From positions 1 to 64,000 of the forward strand of contig JAMPXP010000001.1 of the NCBI GenBank assembly GCA_023701135.1: a stretch of 64,000 nt of DNA. The letters run 5' to 3'. Within the stretch, counting starts at the first letter, position 1. Each line of letters begins with the position of its first letter. Position numbers and translations under genes: made by a program. Below, one piece after another: positions 41,819 through 50,057 of this stretch. The stretch comes from Desulfobacula sp. (GTDB lineage Bacteria; Desulfobacterota; Desulfobacteria; Desulfobacterales; Desulfobacteraceae). A model generated the notes under the pieces. That model had not been told where the DNA came from and searched no databases. It saw only the letters and a list, made by a program, of their open reading frames with translations.

Positions 41819-43552
41819 TTAACAGACTAAGCCTTTACGTCCACTATCATTACAGGTTAATATAATTTTCGAATTCTTTGTTATCAGTGAAGAAAGACTT
41901 TTGAAAAGATTCTTAAATAATTTCAGTTCATCTTCGGTTATGTTCTTTTCTACCTGGAAAGCGGAAAGGATTTTTCGTTTCAAAGCATTTTTTGCAGATT
42001 TGCGCTGTTTTGGATCTTGAGCTCCTAATTGCATTACCAAATCAGTGTTCTCAGAGTGAACTTTGGAAAGAATACGTTCAGGAACCAGTCCTTCAATGCA
42101 CTGCTTCCCCGGTTTATCAATTCCAATTGGTAAGTAATCTTCCCCTTCTTTGAGTCCAATTTGTTTCATTATTTTATCCAGGTCGGGTTTTGCATCTAAG
42201 TCAAAAGTTATAAAAACATGTTTAAATTTTTCAACAATGAATTTTAGAAGAATCGTATTTTTTAAAGCATCTTTACCTTCGTAAGGTACTATCTCTAAGC
42301 CTTCAGGCAATTGCAAACTATTTAGATTAAGAGAATGGATGTGCTCTAAATACTGCCGATCAATTTCGCCTTCTACCAAAAGCACACAGTTTTTATCGCT
42401 TCCAATCACCTCTCTCCATGCTTTAAATTCAGAGTTATTAAGGCCTAAAATAACACTAAATGGTTCCATCCATGTGTTTTCTTGTAAATCAGCGAGTTTG
42501 GTAGCCTTCAATTTTCCACGTTGCTGGTCTCGAACCAGTAATATATTTGATGTAACATTTTCTTGTGAAAGCATATAAGGGCTATGCGTTGTAACAATAG
42601 TTTGGATTTTTAGATCATTTGCAAGCATTCGTAGGACTCTTCCAAACTCAGCTTGAGCAGAAGGGTGAAGAAAACTCTCTGGCTCTTCAATCATAACCAA
42701 AGGAGTAATCCTGCTCTGATCATCTTTTGATTGTATTCGATGGGCTGTTAAGATCGACATCATTATATGGGTTCTATTTTTAGTCCCACTTCCCCAATCA
42801 TCCAACGGGACATCCACATTCTTATCTTTAAGGTTAATTGAAAAGGGCAAGCCGGTAAACATACCATCAGGAATTGTAAATTCTACTTCGAATTTATCTT
42901 CAAGATGACCAAGAAGCTCCGATAGTTCAGTTTTATGTGCACGAGATATACTTTTTACTTTGTTTTGTAATCTTTTCTGTTCATCAGAAAGTTTTTTCCG
43001 TTCTGCAGGAGAAAAAATTAACTCATGAAGAAACCTTCCTCGTCCAAAAAAGAAAGCACTATCCCGTGCAGCAGAATCATGCACGAAAGCAAGATTTGAA
43101 GATTTTAGCTTTTGCAAAATTTCTTTTGACGCGAAATCAGATAGATCAGTGCCGTTCACTTTACAAGCACAGGCGACTTCATCTTTAGCATTGCGTGAAA
43201 CTTTGATTTGAAGAGCAATCTTTGATTCAGGGATAGGCTTTTCATAAAATTTTTCAATGAACTGAAATAAACCAGGATCAGAATCTTTTTCAATAGTGAC
43301 AAGGTAATCAAAAATTATATCAGGTGTACCACTGACCCATTGTGTTTTGTCTTCTTGATAGCTGAGCTCCTCATCTCGAATAAAATAATATCGGTCCTTT
43401 AAGTTGTCTTTAAAAGTTTCACGCAGAACTTTGATTAATGTCGTCTTGCCTGCATTATTTTGACCAGAAATAGCAGTATAGTAACCCTTAAATTCAATAT
43501 CTATATTTTCAAGCGTTCGATAGTTTTGTACTGCAATTCTGTCAATTTTCAT
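41819..43552 (-). CDS. OLD-family ATP-dependent nuclease (AAA + TOPRIM)
   Basis: 577 aa from the ATG at 43552 (MKIDRIAVQNYRTLEN), with AGGAGG 9 nt upstream; the ORF track adds nine codons. The N-terminal half is an SMC/RecF-like ATPase: SGQNNAGKTTLI Walker A, a coiled segment, then LVMIEEPESFLHPSAQ (signature/Walker B) and TIVTTHSPYML. The C-terminal TOPRIM nuclease has LLVEGEIDRQYLEHI and FITFDLDAKPD (the E and DxD metal sites). This is the class 1, stand-alone OLD layout related to phage P2 Old. No helicase partner (as in Gabija) is adjacent. Base composition is clearly AT-rich compared with flanks, suggesting transfer. A role in phage defence is likely but unproven. Confidence 0.85.
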   Translation of the reverse strand: MKIDRIAVQNYRTLENIDIEFKGYYTAISGQNNAGKTTLIKVLRETFKDNLKDRYYFIRDEELSYQEDKTQWVSGTPDIIFDYLVTIEKDSDPGLFQFIEKFYEKPIPESKIALQIKVSRNAKDEVACACKVNGTDLSDFASKEILQKLKSSNLAFVHDSAARDSAFFFGRGRFLHELIFSPAERKKLSDEQKRLQNKVKSISRAHKTELSELLGHLEDKFEVEFTIPDGMFTGLPFSINLKDKNVDVPLDDWGSGTKNRTHIMMSILTAHRIQSKDDQSRITPLVMIEEPESFLHPSAQAEFGRVLRMLANDLKIQTIVTTHSPYMLSQENVTSNILLVRDQQRGKLKATKLADLQENTWMEPFSVILGLNNSEFKAWREVIGSDKNCVLLVEGEIDRQYLEHIHSLNLNSLQLPEGLEIVPYEGKDALKNTILLKFIVEKFKHVFITFDLDAKPDLDKIMKQIGLKEGEDYLPIGIDKPGKQCIEGLVPERILSKVHSENTDLVMQLGAQDPKQRKSAKNALKRKILSAFQVEKNITEDELKLFKNLFKSLSSLITKNSKIILTCNDSGRKGLVC

Positions 43553-43966
43553 TCTGATAAGCCTCCTGATGATCCCCAAAAAAATATTAATATTTAAAGA
43601 AACGGTAACGATAGTAACGCTGATCAGCCATGCTTTGAAATTTTTTTCTGCTGATTCTAATAGTCATCCTAACCATCAATCTCAGGCCTAAAATTCGTAT
43701 CAGTATTTGAATTCGGTGTAAAGACTTTTCAAAAAATGAAATATATTAAAAATATTATATGGCTATTTGGAGAAAGTCAGAATAAGTTTTACATAGAATC
43801 GGGATAAAGGACTTTACCAGATCAAGAAATCAAGTTTACTGCAACTAATCTGGATGCCCAAATTGCTGATGTATTCGAATAATATTCACAAGGCCATAGG
43901 AAGAACCAAAATTGGCAACTACGGTATTATCTGTCAGGTGTCAAATTCAGCAAATTACGGAGCGCT
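43553..43966. other. AT-rich intergenic region beside the OLD gene
   Basis: About 410 bp with no ORF supported by a ribosome binding site on either strand. It shares the AT-rich composition of the OLD gene and ends abruptly at the GC-richer SDR gene, so the right edge of the inserted segment probably lies near 43.95 kb. I found no clear direct repeat, tRNA fragment or integrase. Confidence 0.5.
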
Positions 43967-44959
43967 TCACCCCCTCGACAGATCTTCCTTAAGCCGGGCA
44001 AGGCCTTCCTGTGTGGAGATCCGGGGATAATAGCCCAGGTCTTTTTTGGCACGGGAGATATTAAACCAGTGGGAGGTGGCCAGCTCCTTTGCTGCGAACC
44101 GGGTCATGGGCGGTTCTTTTTGAATGTGGAAAAACCGGTAAAGGGCTTCAAAGACAGCCCCGGCCCGATAAGCGGTTTTGGCGGAAACCGAGCCTTTGAT
44201 GGGCGGCAGTCCGGCCGCGGCGAGAAAGGCATTGGCCATATCCCATTTGGACACGGGCTCATCCTGGCTGACAAAATAAACGTTCCCGGATAAGGAGGGG
44301 TTTGCGGCCAGCCGTTCCCAGGCCCAGACATGGGCATCGGCAGCATTGTCCACGTAAATGGTGTCCACCAGGTCGTCTTTCCGGCCCACGCGCTTGAGGC
44401 GGCCGGCTCTTTTGATGATGCCGGGAACCAGATGGTTGTCACCGGGCCCCCAGATGAGATGGGGGCGGATAATGATGGTCTTCAGCCCTTTTTCCGCGGC
44501 GGCCCGGACCCGCTTTTCTGCCAGGGCCTTGGTTTCCGGATAGGGGGCAAGATAAGTTTCAGGATAGGGAACGCTCTCATCCACGTTTTCCATATCGTTT
44601 TCATCAAAGATGACGCTGGGGGAACTGGTGTATATCAACTGGCTGACCTGATTATGGAAACAGGCGGCAATGACATTTTCCGTTCCCGTCACATTGACCC
44701 TGAAATAATCCTGATACTCCCCCCAGATGCCGGGTTTTGCAGCCACATGGAAGACGGCATCCATGTTTTTAAAGGCCGCCGTGACCGAGGCGGCATCCGA
44801 AAGATCCCCCTGGATCTGGATCACCCCCATCTCCTCAAGGTCCTTATAAAAATGCCGTGAAAAGGAGAAGACGGTGAGGTTTTTCTCCAACAGCTTTTTG
44901 ACGACGGCTTTGCCCAGAAAGCCGCCGCCGCCGGTGACGAGGGCGTTTTTAAATTCCAT
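43967..44959 (-). CDS. NAD(P)-dependent epimerase / 3beta-HSD-type SDR
   Basis: 330 aa extended short-chain dehydrogenase. N-terminal dinucleotide motif VTGGGGFLGKAVV, then a downstream active-site YPETKALAEK (Tyr-x3-Lys) with an upstream IYTSSPSV serine. RPHLIWGPGD is the substrate loop. It resembles 3beta-hydroxysteroid dehydrogenase and OleD-like 2-alkyl-3-oxoacid reductases. It is the last gene of the 17-kb acyl-CoA run, 10 bp after the ferredoxin gene, so a hydroxyacyl or ketoacyl substrate is plausible. Exact activity not assigned. Confidence 0.82.
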   Translation of the reverse strand: MEFKNALVTGGGGFLGKAVVKKLLEKNLTVFSFSRHFYKDLEEMGVIQIQGDLSDAASVTAAFKNMDAVFHVAAKPGIWGEYQDYFRVNVTGTENVIAACFHNQVSQLIYTSSPSVIFDENDMENVDESVPYPETYLAPYPETKALAEKRVRAAAEKGLKTIIIRPHLIWGPGDNHLVPGIIKRAGRLKRVGRKDDLVDTIYVDNAADAHVWAWERLAANPSLSGNVYFVSQDEPVSKWDMANAFLAAAGLPPIKGSVSAKTAYRAGAVFEALYRFFHIQKEPPMTRFAAKELATSHWFNISRAKKDLGYYPRISTQEGLARLKEDLSRG

Positions 44960-44968
44960 GGCTTTGTC

Positions 44969-46126
44969 CTAGGGCCTCAGCTTGGGCGGCAGGATAAAGA
45001 CTTTGCGGAGGCCTTCCTTCAGGGATATGGCATCTTCCGGGCAGAACCGGGAACAGACGCCGCACCCGAAACAGGAGCTTTCATCCACCCGTGCGATGCC
45101 TTGATCATTGATGGCAATGGCGTCTGTGGGGCATCTTTCCATACAGGCGCCGCAACCGGTGCAGGCGTCCTCGTCAATGACGGACAAATGATAGGTGGAA
45201 TTGACCAGGGGTGTGGTCCCGTTGCGCCAGAGGTTCATGGTATCGCAGCAGTCTTTGCAGCAGTTGCAGATGCTGGTTTCCGGGTTGTTTTCCCTGGAAC
45301 CGGGGTGGAAGGCCTTGTGAACCAGCCCGGCATCCTCGGCTTCCTTCATGATGGCCAGGGCCTGGTCTCGGGTCACGGGTTTGGCAAAGCCCTGGGCCAC
45401 CGTGAACCGGGCCGACTTGCCGAAGGTAAAACAGTTCAGCGTCGGGGACTCGGTCTTGCAGGGCTCTCCCAGAAGGGTCCTGCGCTGGCGGCAAAAACAA
45501 TATCCCACGGCAATATCATCGAATTTCTGGATGATGTCTTCCACGGACTGGCTGGGGAGAACAAATTCCTCGGGAACCGTCATGGTTTTTTCCACGGGGA
45601 TGATCCGGATGGATTTGCCCTTGGCGGTCTTCCGGGTTGGAACGGTCCGGTCTATGGCCGGCATGGCTTTAAACAAGGGAATCAGGTCGTCATAATGATT
45701 CTGGGTCTGGTCCCGGAGGTCATGGGTCATTTTTTCAAAGAGCCGGGCCAGTTCCTTTTCCTTTTCAGTGCCTTTCAGTTCGCCCATGAACATATATTCC
45801 ATGAGGCCCACCACCATGAAGGGCAAAATCCGGAACACCATGAGGCCCGATGAATTGGCCTGGTTGAAAATCAGGCCTTTTTTGGCCAGGCCCAGGGCCA
45901 GGGAATGGACCTTTGCTTCAGGAAACCCGCTGGAGGCGACAAGCTGTTCCGTGGTCTGGGAGGATTTTTCCCTGAAGGCATGGATGAGATCCAGCTCATC
46001 CTCATTATCCCCCACAACGGAATGGATAATGGCCATGGCCGTATCGCTGACCGGAAAAGGGATCATTCCCTGTCGGCACACCACAGCCGTTGCCTGTTTT
46101 AATTTTTCATTTTTTCCCGTATCCAT
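44969..46126 (-). CDS. 4Fe-4S ferredoxin-type protein with winged-helix-like N-terminus
   Basis: 385 aa from the third of three consecutive ATGs (46126), which has AGGAG at the best spacing. Residues about 25-100 look like a winged-helix (LIHAFREKSSQTTEQLVASSGFPEAKVHSLALGLAKKGLI). The middle has several Cys patches (GYCFCRQRR..LLGEPC, ICNCCKDCC). The C-terminus is a dicluster ferredoxin with CTGCGACMERCPTDAI and CFGCGVCSRFCPEDAI. Such proteins are common in sulfate reducers next to acyl-CoA genes and may pass electrons or sense redox state. Function inferred from domains only. Confidence 0.8.
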   Translation of the reverse strand: MDTGKNEKLKQATAVVCRQGMIPFPVSDTAMAIIHSVVGDNEDELDLIHAFREKSSQTTEQLVASSGFPEAKVHSLALGLAKKGLIFNQANSSGLMVFRILPFMVVGLMEYMFMGELKGTEKEKELARLFEKMTHDLRDQTQNHYDDLIPLFKAMPAIDRTVPTRKTAKGKSIRIIPVEKTMTVPEEFVLPSQSVEDIIQKFDDIAVGYCFCRQRRTLLGEPCKTESPTLNCFTFGKSARFTVAQGFAKPVTRDQALAIMKEAEDAGLVHKAFHPGSRENNPETSICNCCKDCCDTMNLWRNGTTPLVNSTYHLSVIDEDACTGCGACMERCPTDAIAINDQGIARVDESSCFGCGVCSRFCPEDAISLKEGLRKVFILPPKLRP

Positions 46127-46163
46127 CATCATCTCCTGTTCTTGGTTGAAGGTTTATATCCGT

Positions 46164-46919
46164 CTATTCTTGTCCGGGGGCCGGGTCCGGAGAGCCGAAT
46201 AACCGGAAGGTCCCGGCGGCATGGACGCAGCCCGGTGAAAAGATCTTGAACTCATTTGACCCGCTGTTTTGCCGGATTCCGATGTCCACCCGGCCCACCT
46301 GCCTGGGAATTTCATTGTGAAACTGGATCACCACCTCCCGGATTCGCGTTAGATCCGGACAGGTCCGGCCCACCAGATTTTCCAAGAAATCCAGGTACAG
46401 GGCATTATTGACATGGTCCAGGGGATCAAAATCCGAGGGCCGGATCTCTGCGGTTTCCCAGTGTTCAGGCTCAAATTTAAGATTGGGGTGGAACCCGTCA
46501 ATATCCATATCCATGGCCCGGTCCCTTTCAATGGTATACCATTGGGCCGCCTCTTCCGGAACCTTGAGGATCTTTTTTTTCTCAGTGTCGATGAATATCC
46601 AGAGGCTCGTGGCCGATACAATTTTTTCCCCCCGGCAGTAGATCTCAAAATCCCGGTAGGCCCGGAATCCTTTTGCCCCCCGGCTCCAGGTCAGAATCCG
46701 CAGCTCATCGCCCAGGCAGGGGGTCCGAAGGACACGGACACAGATGCGGTGAAGCACCCAGGCCCTGCCCTGCCCCATGAGCCAGCGGATGCCGCAGCCG
46801 CCCAGGTCCGAATGGACCCCGGTTGAATCCTGAAAATATTGCATCAGGGATTTGAACCGGAGGGAAAAACCGGCATCCACCTCATAAAACCCCACCTTTC
46901 TCTGGATTTCAGCTTTCAT
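46164..46919 (-). CDS. Acyl-ACP thioesterase family protein
   Basis: 251 aa. Two tandem hotdog folds as in plant and bacterial FatA/FatB-type thioesterases (PF01643): the first half FYEVDAGFSLRFKSLMQYFQDSTGVHS with WVLHRICVRV, the second DFDPLDHVNNALYLDFLENLV with the conserved D-x-N/H pair. It hydrolyses acyl-ACP or acyl-CoA to free acid. The ATG at 46919 is used; the upstream TTG in the ORF track overlaps the MaoC stop. Its presence in a degradation operon suggests CoA recycling or control of pool size. Confidence 0.82.
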   Translation of the reverse strand: MKAEIQRKVGFYEVDAGFSLRFKSLMQYFQDSTGVHSDLGGCGIRWLMGQGRAWVLHRICVRVLRTPCLGDELRILTWSRGAKGFRAYRDFEIYCRGEKIVSATSLWIFIDTEKKKILKVPEEAAQWYTIERDRAMDMDIDGFHPNLKFEPEHWETAEIRPSDFDPLDHVNNALYLDFLENLVGRTCPDLTRIREVVIQFHNEIPRQVGRVDIGIRQNSGSNEFKIFSPGCVHAAGTFRLFGSPDPAPGQE

Positions 46920-46929
46920 GACGCCGCCT

Positions 46930-47394
46930 TTATTCAAACATCAGGGCAATAAATTCACAGACACAGGCCGGTTTTTCAATGGATTCAATTTCCAGCGCAC
47001 AATCAAAGAAGGCCTTGATGCCCGACTCTTTGAAATCTTCAATGCGCCGGACGGTGCAGGCCAGCCTTACCCGGCTGTTCACCGGCACCGGATGGGGAAA
47101 CCGAAGATGGTTCAGGCCGTAATTCACCCCCATGGACATGCTTTTGATCCGGACCAGGCCTCCGATGAGGGAGGATATCAATGCCGCCGACATGAACCCG
47201 TGGGCAATGGTGGACTTGAAGGGGGATTCCTTTTGGGCCCGTTCAACGTCGGTGTGAATCCATTGATCATCCAGGGTGGCCTTGGCAAAGGCATTGATCA
47301 TGTCCTGGGTGACGGTGACCCATTCTCCCTTGGGAAGCGGTTTCCCCTGTATTTTCCGGAATGCCGCAAGATTTTCAAATTCCTGTGCTGCCAT
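46930..47394 (-). CDS. MaoC-family enoyl-CoA hydratase/dehydratase
   Basis: 154 aa single hotdog domain. The hydratase-2 signature reads FAKATLDDQWIHTD, with catalytic Asp and His, then STIAHGFMSAALISSLIGG. The enzyme adds water to enoyl-CoA to give (R)-3-hydroxyacyl-CoA. The operon therefore carries both R-specific (this) and S-specific (ECH at 51.5 kb) hydratases. It starts 5 bp after the 3-hydroxyacyl-CoA dehydrogenase gene ends. Confidence 0.9.
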   Translation of the reverse strand: MAAQEFENLAAFRKIQGKPLPKGEWVTVTQDMINAFAKATLDDQWIHTDVERAQKESPFKSTIAHGFMSAALISSLIGGLVRIKSMSMGVNYGLNHLRFPHPVPVNSRVRLACTVRRIEDFKESGIKAFFDCALEIESIEKPACVCEFIALMFE

Positions 47395-47399
47395 ATGGT

Positions 47400-48290
47400 T
47401 TATCCTGATGGGTTAAGGGTTTTGTCATATACATAGAATCCCTGGCCGGATTTCCTGCCCAACCGGCCTTTTTCGACCTTTTCCTTGATGACGGGGCTGT
47501 CGGAATACAGGTGGATTTCCTTAGAGGCTTTCATGGATTGGTTAATGCGCAGGACCGTGTCCAGCCCGGCATTGTCGGCAATCTGAAAGGGGCCGATATG
47601 CCAGCCGTATCCCAGGCGCATGCCGGCGTCAATGTCTTCCGGGGTGGCCACCCCCTTGTCCACCAGTTCCTGGCATTCCCTGAAGGCGGCGGCAAAAACC
47701 CGGTTCATGACAAAACCGGGTATATCCTGTGCCACGGCCACCGGGTATTTCCCCAGGGTCTTGATAAAGTCCATGCCCTGATGAAAGGCCTTTTCAGAGG
47801 TCTCTTGGCCCCGGACCACTTCCACCAGCCCCATCAGGGGCACGGGCCCGAAAAAATGCAGGCCCACCAACCGATCCGGCCGGGTCAGGTCCGACCCCAG
47901 CCGTGAAACGGGGATGGAAGAGGTATTGGTGGCCACCAGGGTATGGGTATGGATTTGGGGCTCCACCTGGGCCAGGATCCGTTTTTTAAGGGCCTCGTCT
48001 TCGTATACCGCCTCGATGACCCAGGATAATTTTGCACCGGTTTCATGGGCGGTTCCCAGGGCCGCTTCCAGGCCCTGAACCATTTCAAGGCGGCCCAGGA
48101 CCGTTTCAACGGGTTCCTTGATCCCGCCCTTCTGATAAAGCTTTTCAAGAGATAAGGCCATGGTTCGCCCGGCCTCTGTAAGGACTTCCCCGGTATCGGT
48201 CAACAGCACCCGGTATCCGCTCTGAAGGCAGACCTGGGCGATTCCCGCCCCCATGAACCCAGCCCCGATAATCATGACGGTGTCCATCAC
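47400..48290 (-). CDS. 3-hydroxyacyl-CoA dehydrogenase (first copy)
   Basis: 296 aa NAD-dependent dehydrogenase. N-terminal Rossmann fold MIIGAGFMGAGIAQVCLQSGYRV, then VIEAVYEDEALKKRI and ATNTSSIPVSRL; catalytic HFFGPVPLMGLVEVV with His; VAVAQDIPGFVMNRV linking to the C-terminal helical dimerisation domain GYGWHIGPFQIADNAGLD. It overlaps the APH-type kinase gene by 4 bp. A second family member lies at 52.3 kb; the two share only the family pattern, so they probably handle different chain lengths. Confidence 0.92.
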   Translation of the reverse strand: MMDTVMIIGAGFMGAGIAQVCLQSGYRVLLTDTGEVLTEAGRTMALSLEKLYQKGGIKEPVETVLGRLEMVQGLEAALGTAHETGAKLSWVIEAVYEDEALKKRILAQVEPQIHTHTLVATNTSSIPVSRLGSDLTRPDRLVGLHFFGPVPLMGLVEVVRGQETSEKAFHQGMDFIKTLGKYPVAVAQDIPGFVMNRVFAAAFRECQELVDKGVATPEDIDAGMRLGYGWHIGPFQIADNAGLDTVLRINQSMKASKEIHLYSDSPVIKEKVEKGRLGRKSGQGFYVYDKTLNPSG

Positions 48291-49351
48291 AGCGCCCCCT
48301 TTGCAATCCGATCAGCGGTCCGGATCAGGACATTCACATGGTATCCAAAGGATTTAAAGCGTTTGTCAACGGTCTGGCCGTGGAAATACCGGTAATAGAT
48401 CTGTTGGGCAATGGTGGCCAGCCGGAACACGCCGAAACAATGATAAAAACTGAATTTTTCCATTTTCCGACCGGAAAGAACCGCATATTGCCGGACCATT
48501 TCCTCACGGGTCAGGGCGCCCGGTGCAAGGGTGGGGCCTGTCCTCATGGCCTGCATCTCTTCCGGGTCCCCGGGCTGGACCCAGTATCCGAGACTGGCCC
48601 CCAGATCCATGAGCGGGTCGCCGACGGTGGCCATTTCCCAGTCCAGGACCCCGATAACGGTGAAGGGGTTGTCCGGGTCCAGGATCACGTTGTCAAATTT
48701 AAAATCATTGTGAAGGATGGACGGATATCGGGTATCACCAGGCATATGGTCCCAAAGCCAGGCCATGGCCGCCTCCCCGTCGGGAACATCCGGGGTCCGG
48801 GCGGCTCTGTAGCGCCTGCTCCAGCCCTCCACCTGCCGTTGGACGTATCCCTCCGGTTTTCCGAAATCTTCCAGCCCGATAGCTTTATAGTCGATGGCGT
48901 GCAATTCATATTGAACCTTGAGGATATTCTCAAAGAGCCGGGTGGTATCCGCCGGGTTCAGCTTGAGTTGTTCGGGTAAATCCCTGCGGATGATGATTCC
49001 CCTGATCCGTTCCATCACATAAAAAGGGCTGCCCAGAAGGGTTTCATCCCCGCAATAGGCCAGGGGTTTCGGGCAATAGGGAAAGACCTCCTGCAGGGCC
49101 GTTAAAATTTTATATTCACGGCCCATATCATGGGCGGATTTGGCCTTTGTCCCATGGGGCGGGCACCTCAGCACCATTTCTTTATCTCCGGCCAGAATCA
49201 GATAGGTCAGATTAGAATGGCCGTTGGGAAACTGCCGGACGGTTATGGAGCCGTCGATTCCCTTGATGTTTTCCCGGATATAGGGTTCTATTATTTTCAG
49301 AGGCAGTTCTTCCCCGGTTCGAATCCCGGAAGCCTCATCTTCCAGCGCCAT
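48287..49351 (-). CDS. APH-type phosphotransferase, ACAD10/11-kinase-like
   Basis: 354 aa protein of the aminoglycoside phosphotransferase fold found with acyl-CoA dehydrogenases. N-lobe NGHSNLTYLI (ATP loop) and VLRCPPHG (Lys-region), catalytic loop LHNDFKFDNVI (H-N-D, Asp base) and IGVLDWEMATVGDPLMDLG (DxD-type metal ligand). Known relatives include LvaA and the kinase half of human ACAD10/11, which phosphorylate 4-hydroxyacyl-CoA. Here it sits in an operon with an Asp-type ACAD (59.6 kb), so the same chemistry is a reasonable guess. It overlaps the 3-hydroxyacyl-CoA dehydrogenase gene by 4 bp. Confidence 0.87.
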   Translation of the reverse strand: MALEDEASGIRTGEELPLKIIEPYIRENIKGIDGSITVRQFPNGHSNLTYLILAGDKEMVLRCPPHGTKAKSAHDMGREYKILTALQEVFPYCPKPLAYCGDETLLGSPFYVMERIRGIIIRRDLPEQLKLNPADTTRLFENILKVQYELHAIDYKAIGLEDFGKPEGYVQRQVEGWSRRYRAARTPDVPDGEAAMAWLWDHMPGDTRYPSILHNDFKFDNVILDPDNPFTVIGVLDWEMATVGDPLMDLGASLGYWVQPGDPEEMQAMRTGPTLAPGALTREEMVRQYAVLSGRKMEKFSFYHCFGVFRLATIAQQIYYRYFHGQTVDKRFKSFGYHVNVLIRTADRIAKGAL

Positions 49352-49368
49352 GGTGTTTTCCTTTGTAT

Positions 49369-50055
49369 TTAATGTGTTGTTGCCGTGCCAAGATAGGTTT
49401 CCACCAGTTCAATGACAAATCCGGCATATTGGTCCACGGATACATTCCTGAATTTGGACCGTTTCAGATACCAGTCCTGAAGCATGGCTTTGATGGCCTC
49501 GGCCGTCAGGCCTGCATCCCTGTCCAAAAAGACCTTTTCCTCCCTGCCTTGGACCAGTAAGCCTTCCAGAAGCCTTTCCGTCCACAGATCACTGTCAATG
49601 GCCTTTTTCCGTTCTTCAGGATTCAGGTTCTTGGCTTCCATAAAGGAAAAATAGAACCAGGGCTGCATGAGTTCACTCAAAAACAGGTGGGTCCGGATCA
49701 TGGCCCTCAGCTTGAAGGCCGTGGTGGCTTCTTTTTCCATTTCATTTTCCAGGGCCCGCCGGATAAAGGCCCGGCGCTGGTTCTGCAGCATTCCCAGAAG
49801 GTCGTCCTTGCTCTTGAAATAGGCATACAAAGCCCCCAGGCTGATCCCGGCTTCCTGGCTCAGATCCCTCATGGTCATGGCCTGGAATCCCTTTTGGTTG
49901 CTGATTTTAAGGGTGGCCTTAAAAATTTTTTCCAGGTTTTTGATGATGGTTTTTTCTTTTTTGATCTGGATGCTTTCCCGGTTTTCCGACAGGGTTTCCA
50001 GATACCGCTCTTCCCTGGAAACGGTGATCATTTTCCGGAATTCTTCAAAATCCAT
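49369..50055 (-). CDS. TetR/AcrR family transcriptional regulator
   Basis: 228 aa. An unusual 35-residue charged leader precedes the TetR HTH: IFKATLKISNQKGFQAMTMRDLSQEAGISLGALYAYFKSKDDLL. The C-terminal helical ligand domain is of the length common in fatty-acid/acyl-CoA responsive regulators. It lies within the acyl-CoA operon, 2 bp after the DUF362 gene, so it is likely the local repressor. The palindrome GAAC-N4-GTTC at 61576-61587, between the two divergent promoters, is its best candidate site. Confidence 0.9.
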   Translation of the reverse strand: MDFEEFRKMITVSREERYLETLSENRESIQIKKEKTIIKNLEKIFKATLKISNQKGFQAMTMRDLSQEAGISLGALYAYFKSKDDLLGMLQNQRRAFIRRALENEMEKEATTAFKLRAMIRTHLFLSELMQPWFYFSFMEAKNLNPEERKKAIDSDLWTERLLEGLLVQGREEKVFLDRDAGLTAEAIKAMLQDWYLKRSKFRNVSVDQYAGFVIELVETYLGTATTH

Positions 50056-50057
50056 TG

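Noticed and set aside
41729-41824. 31-codon plus-strand ORF (MPYQILLETFWQG...) downstream of the OLD gene
   Set aside because: No ribosome binding site and AT-rich low-complexity translation; not supported.
41819-43552. Gabija (GajAB) defence system
   Set aside because: The OLD-family protein resembles GajA, but no UvrD-like GajB helicase gene is adjacent on either side, so only a stand-alone OLD can be called.
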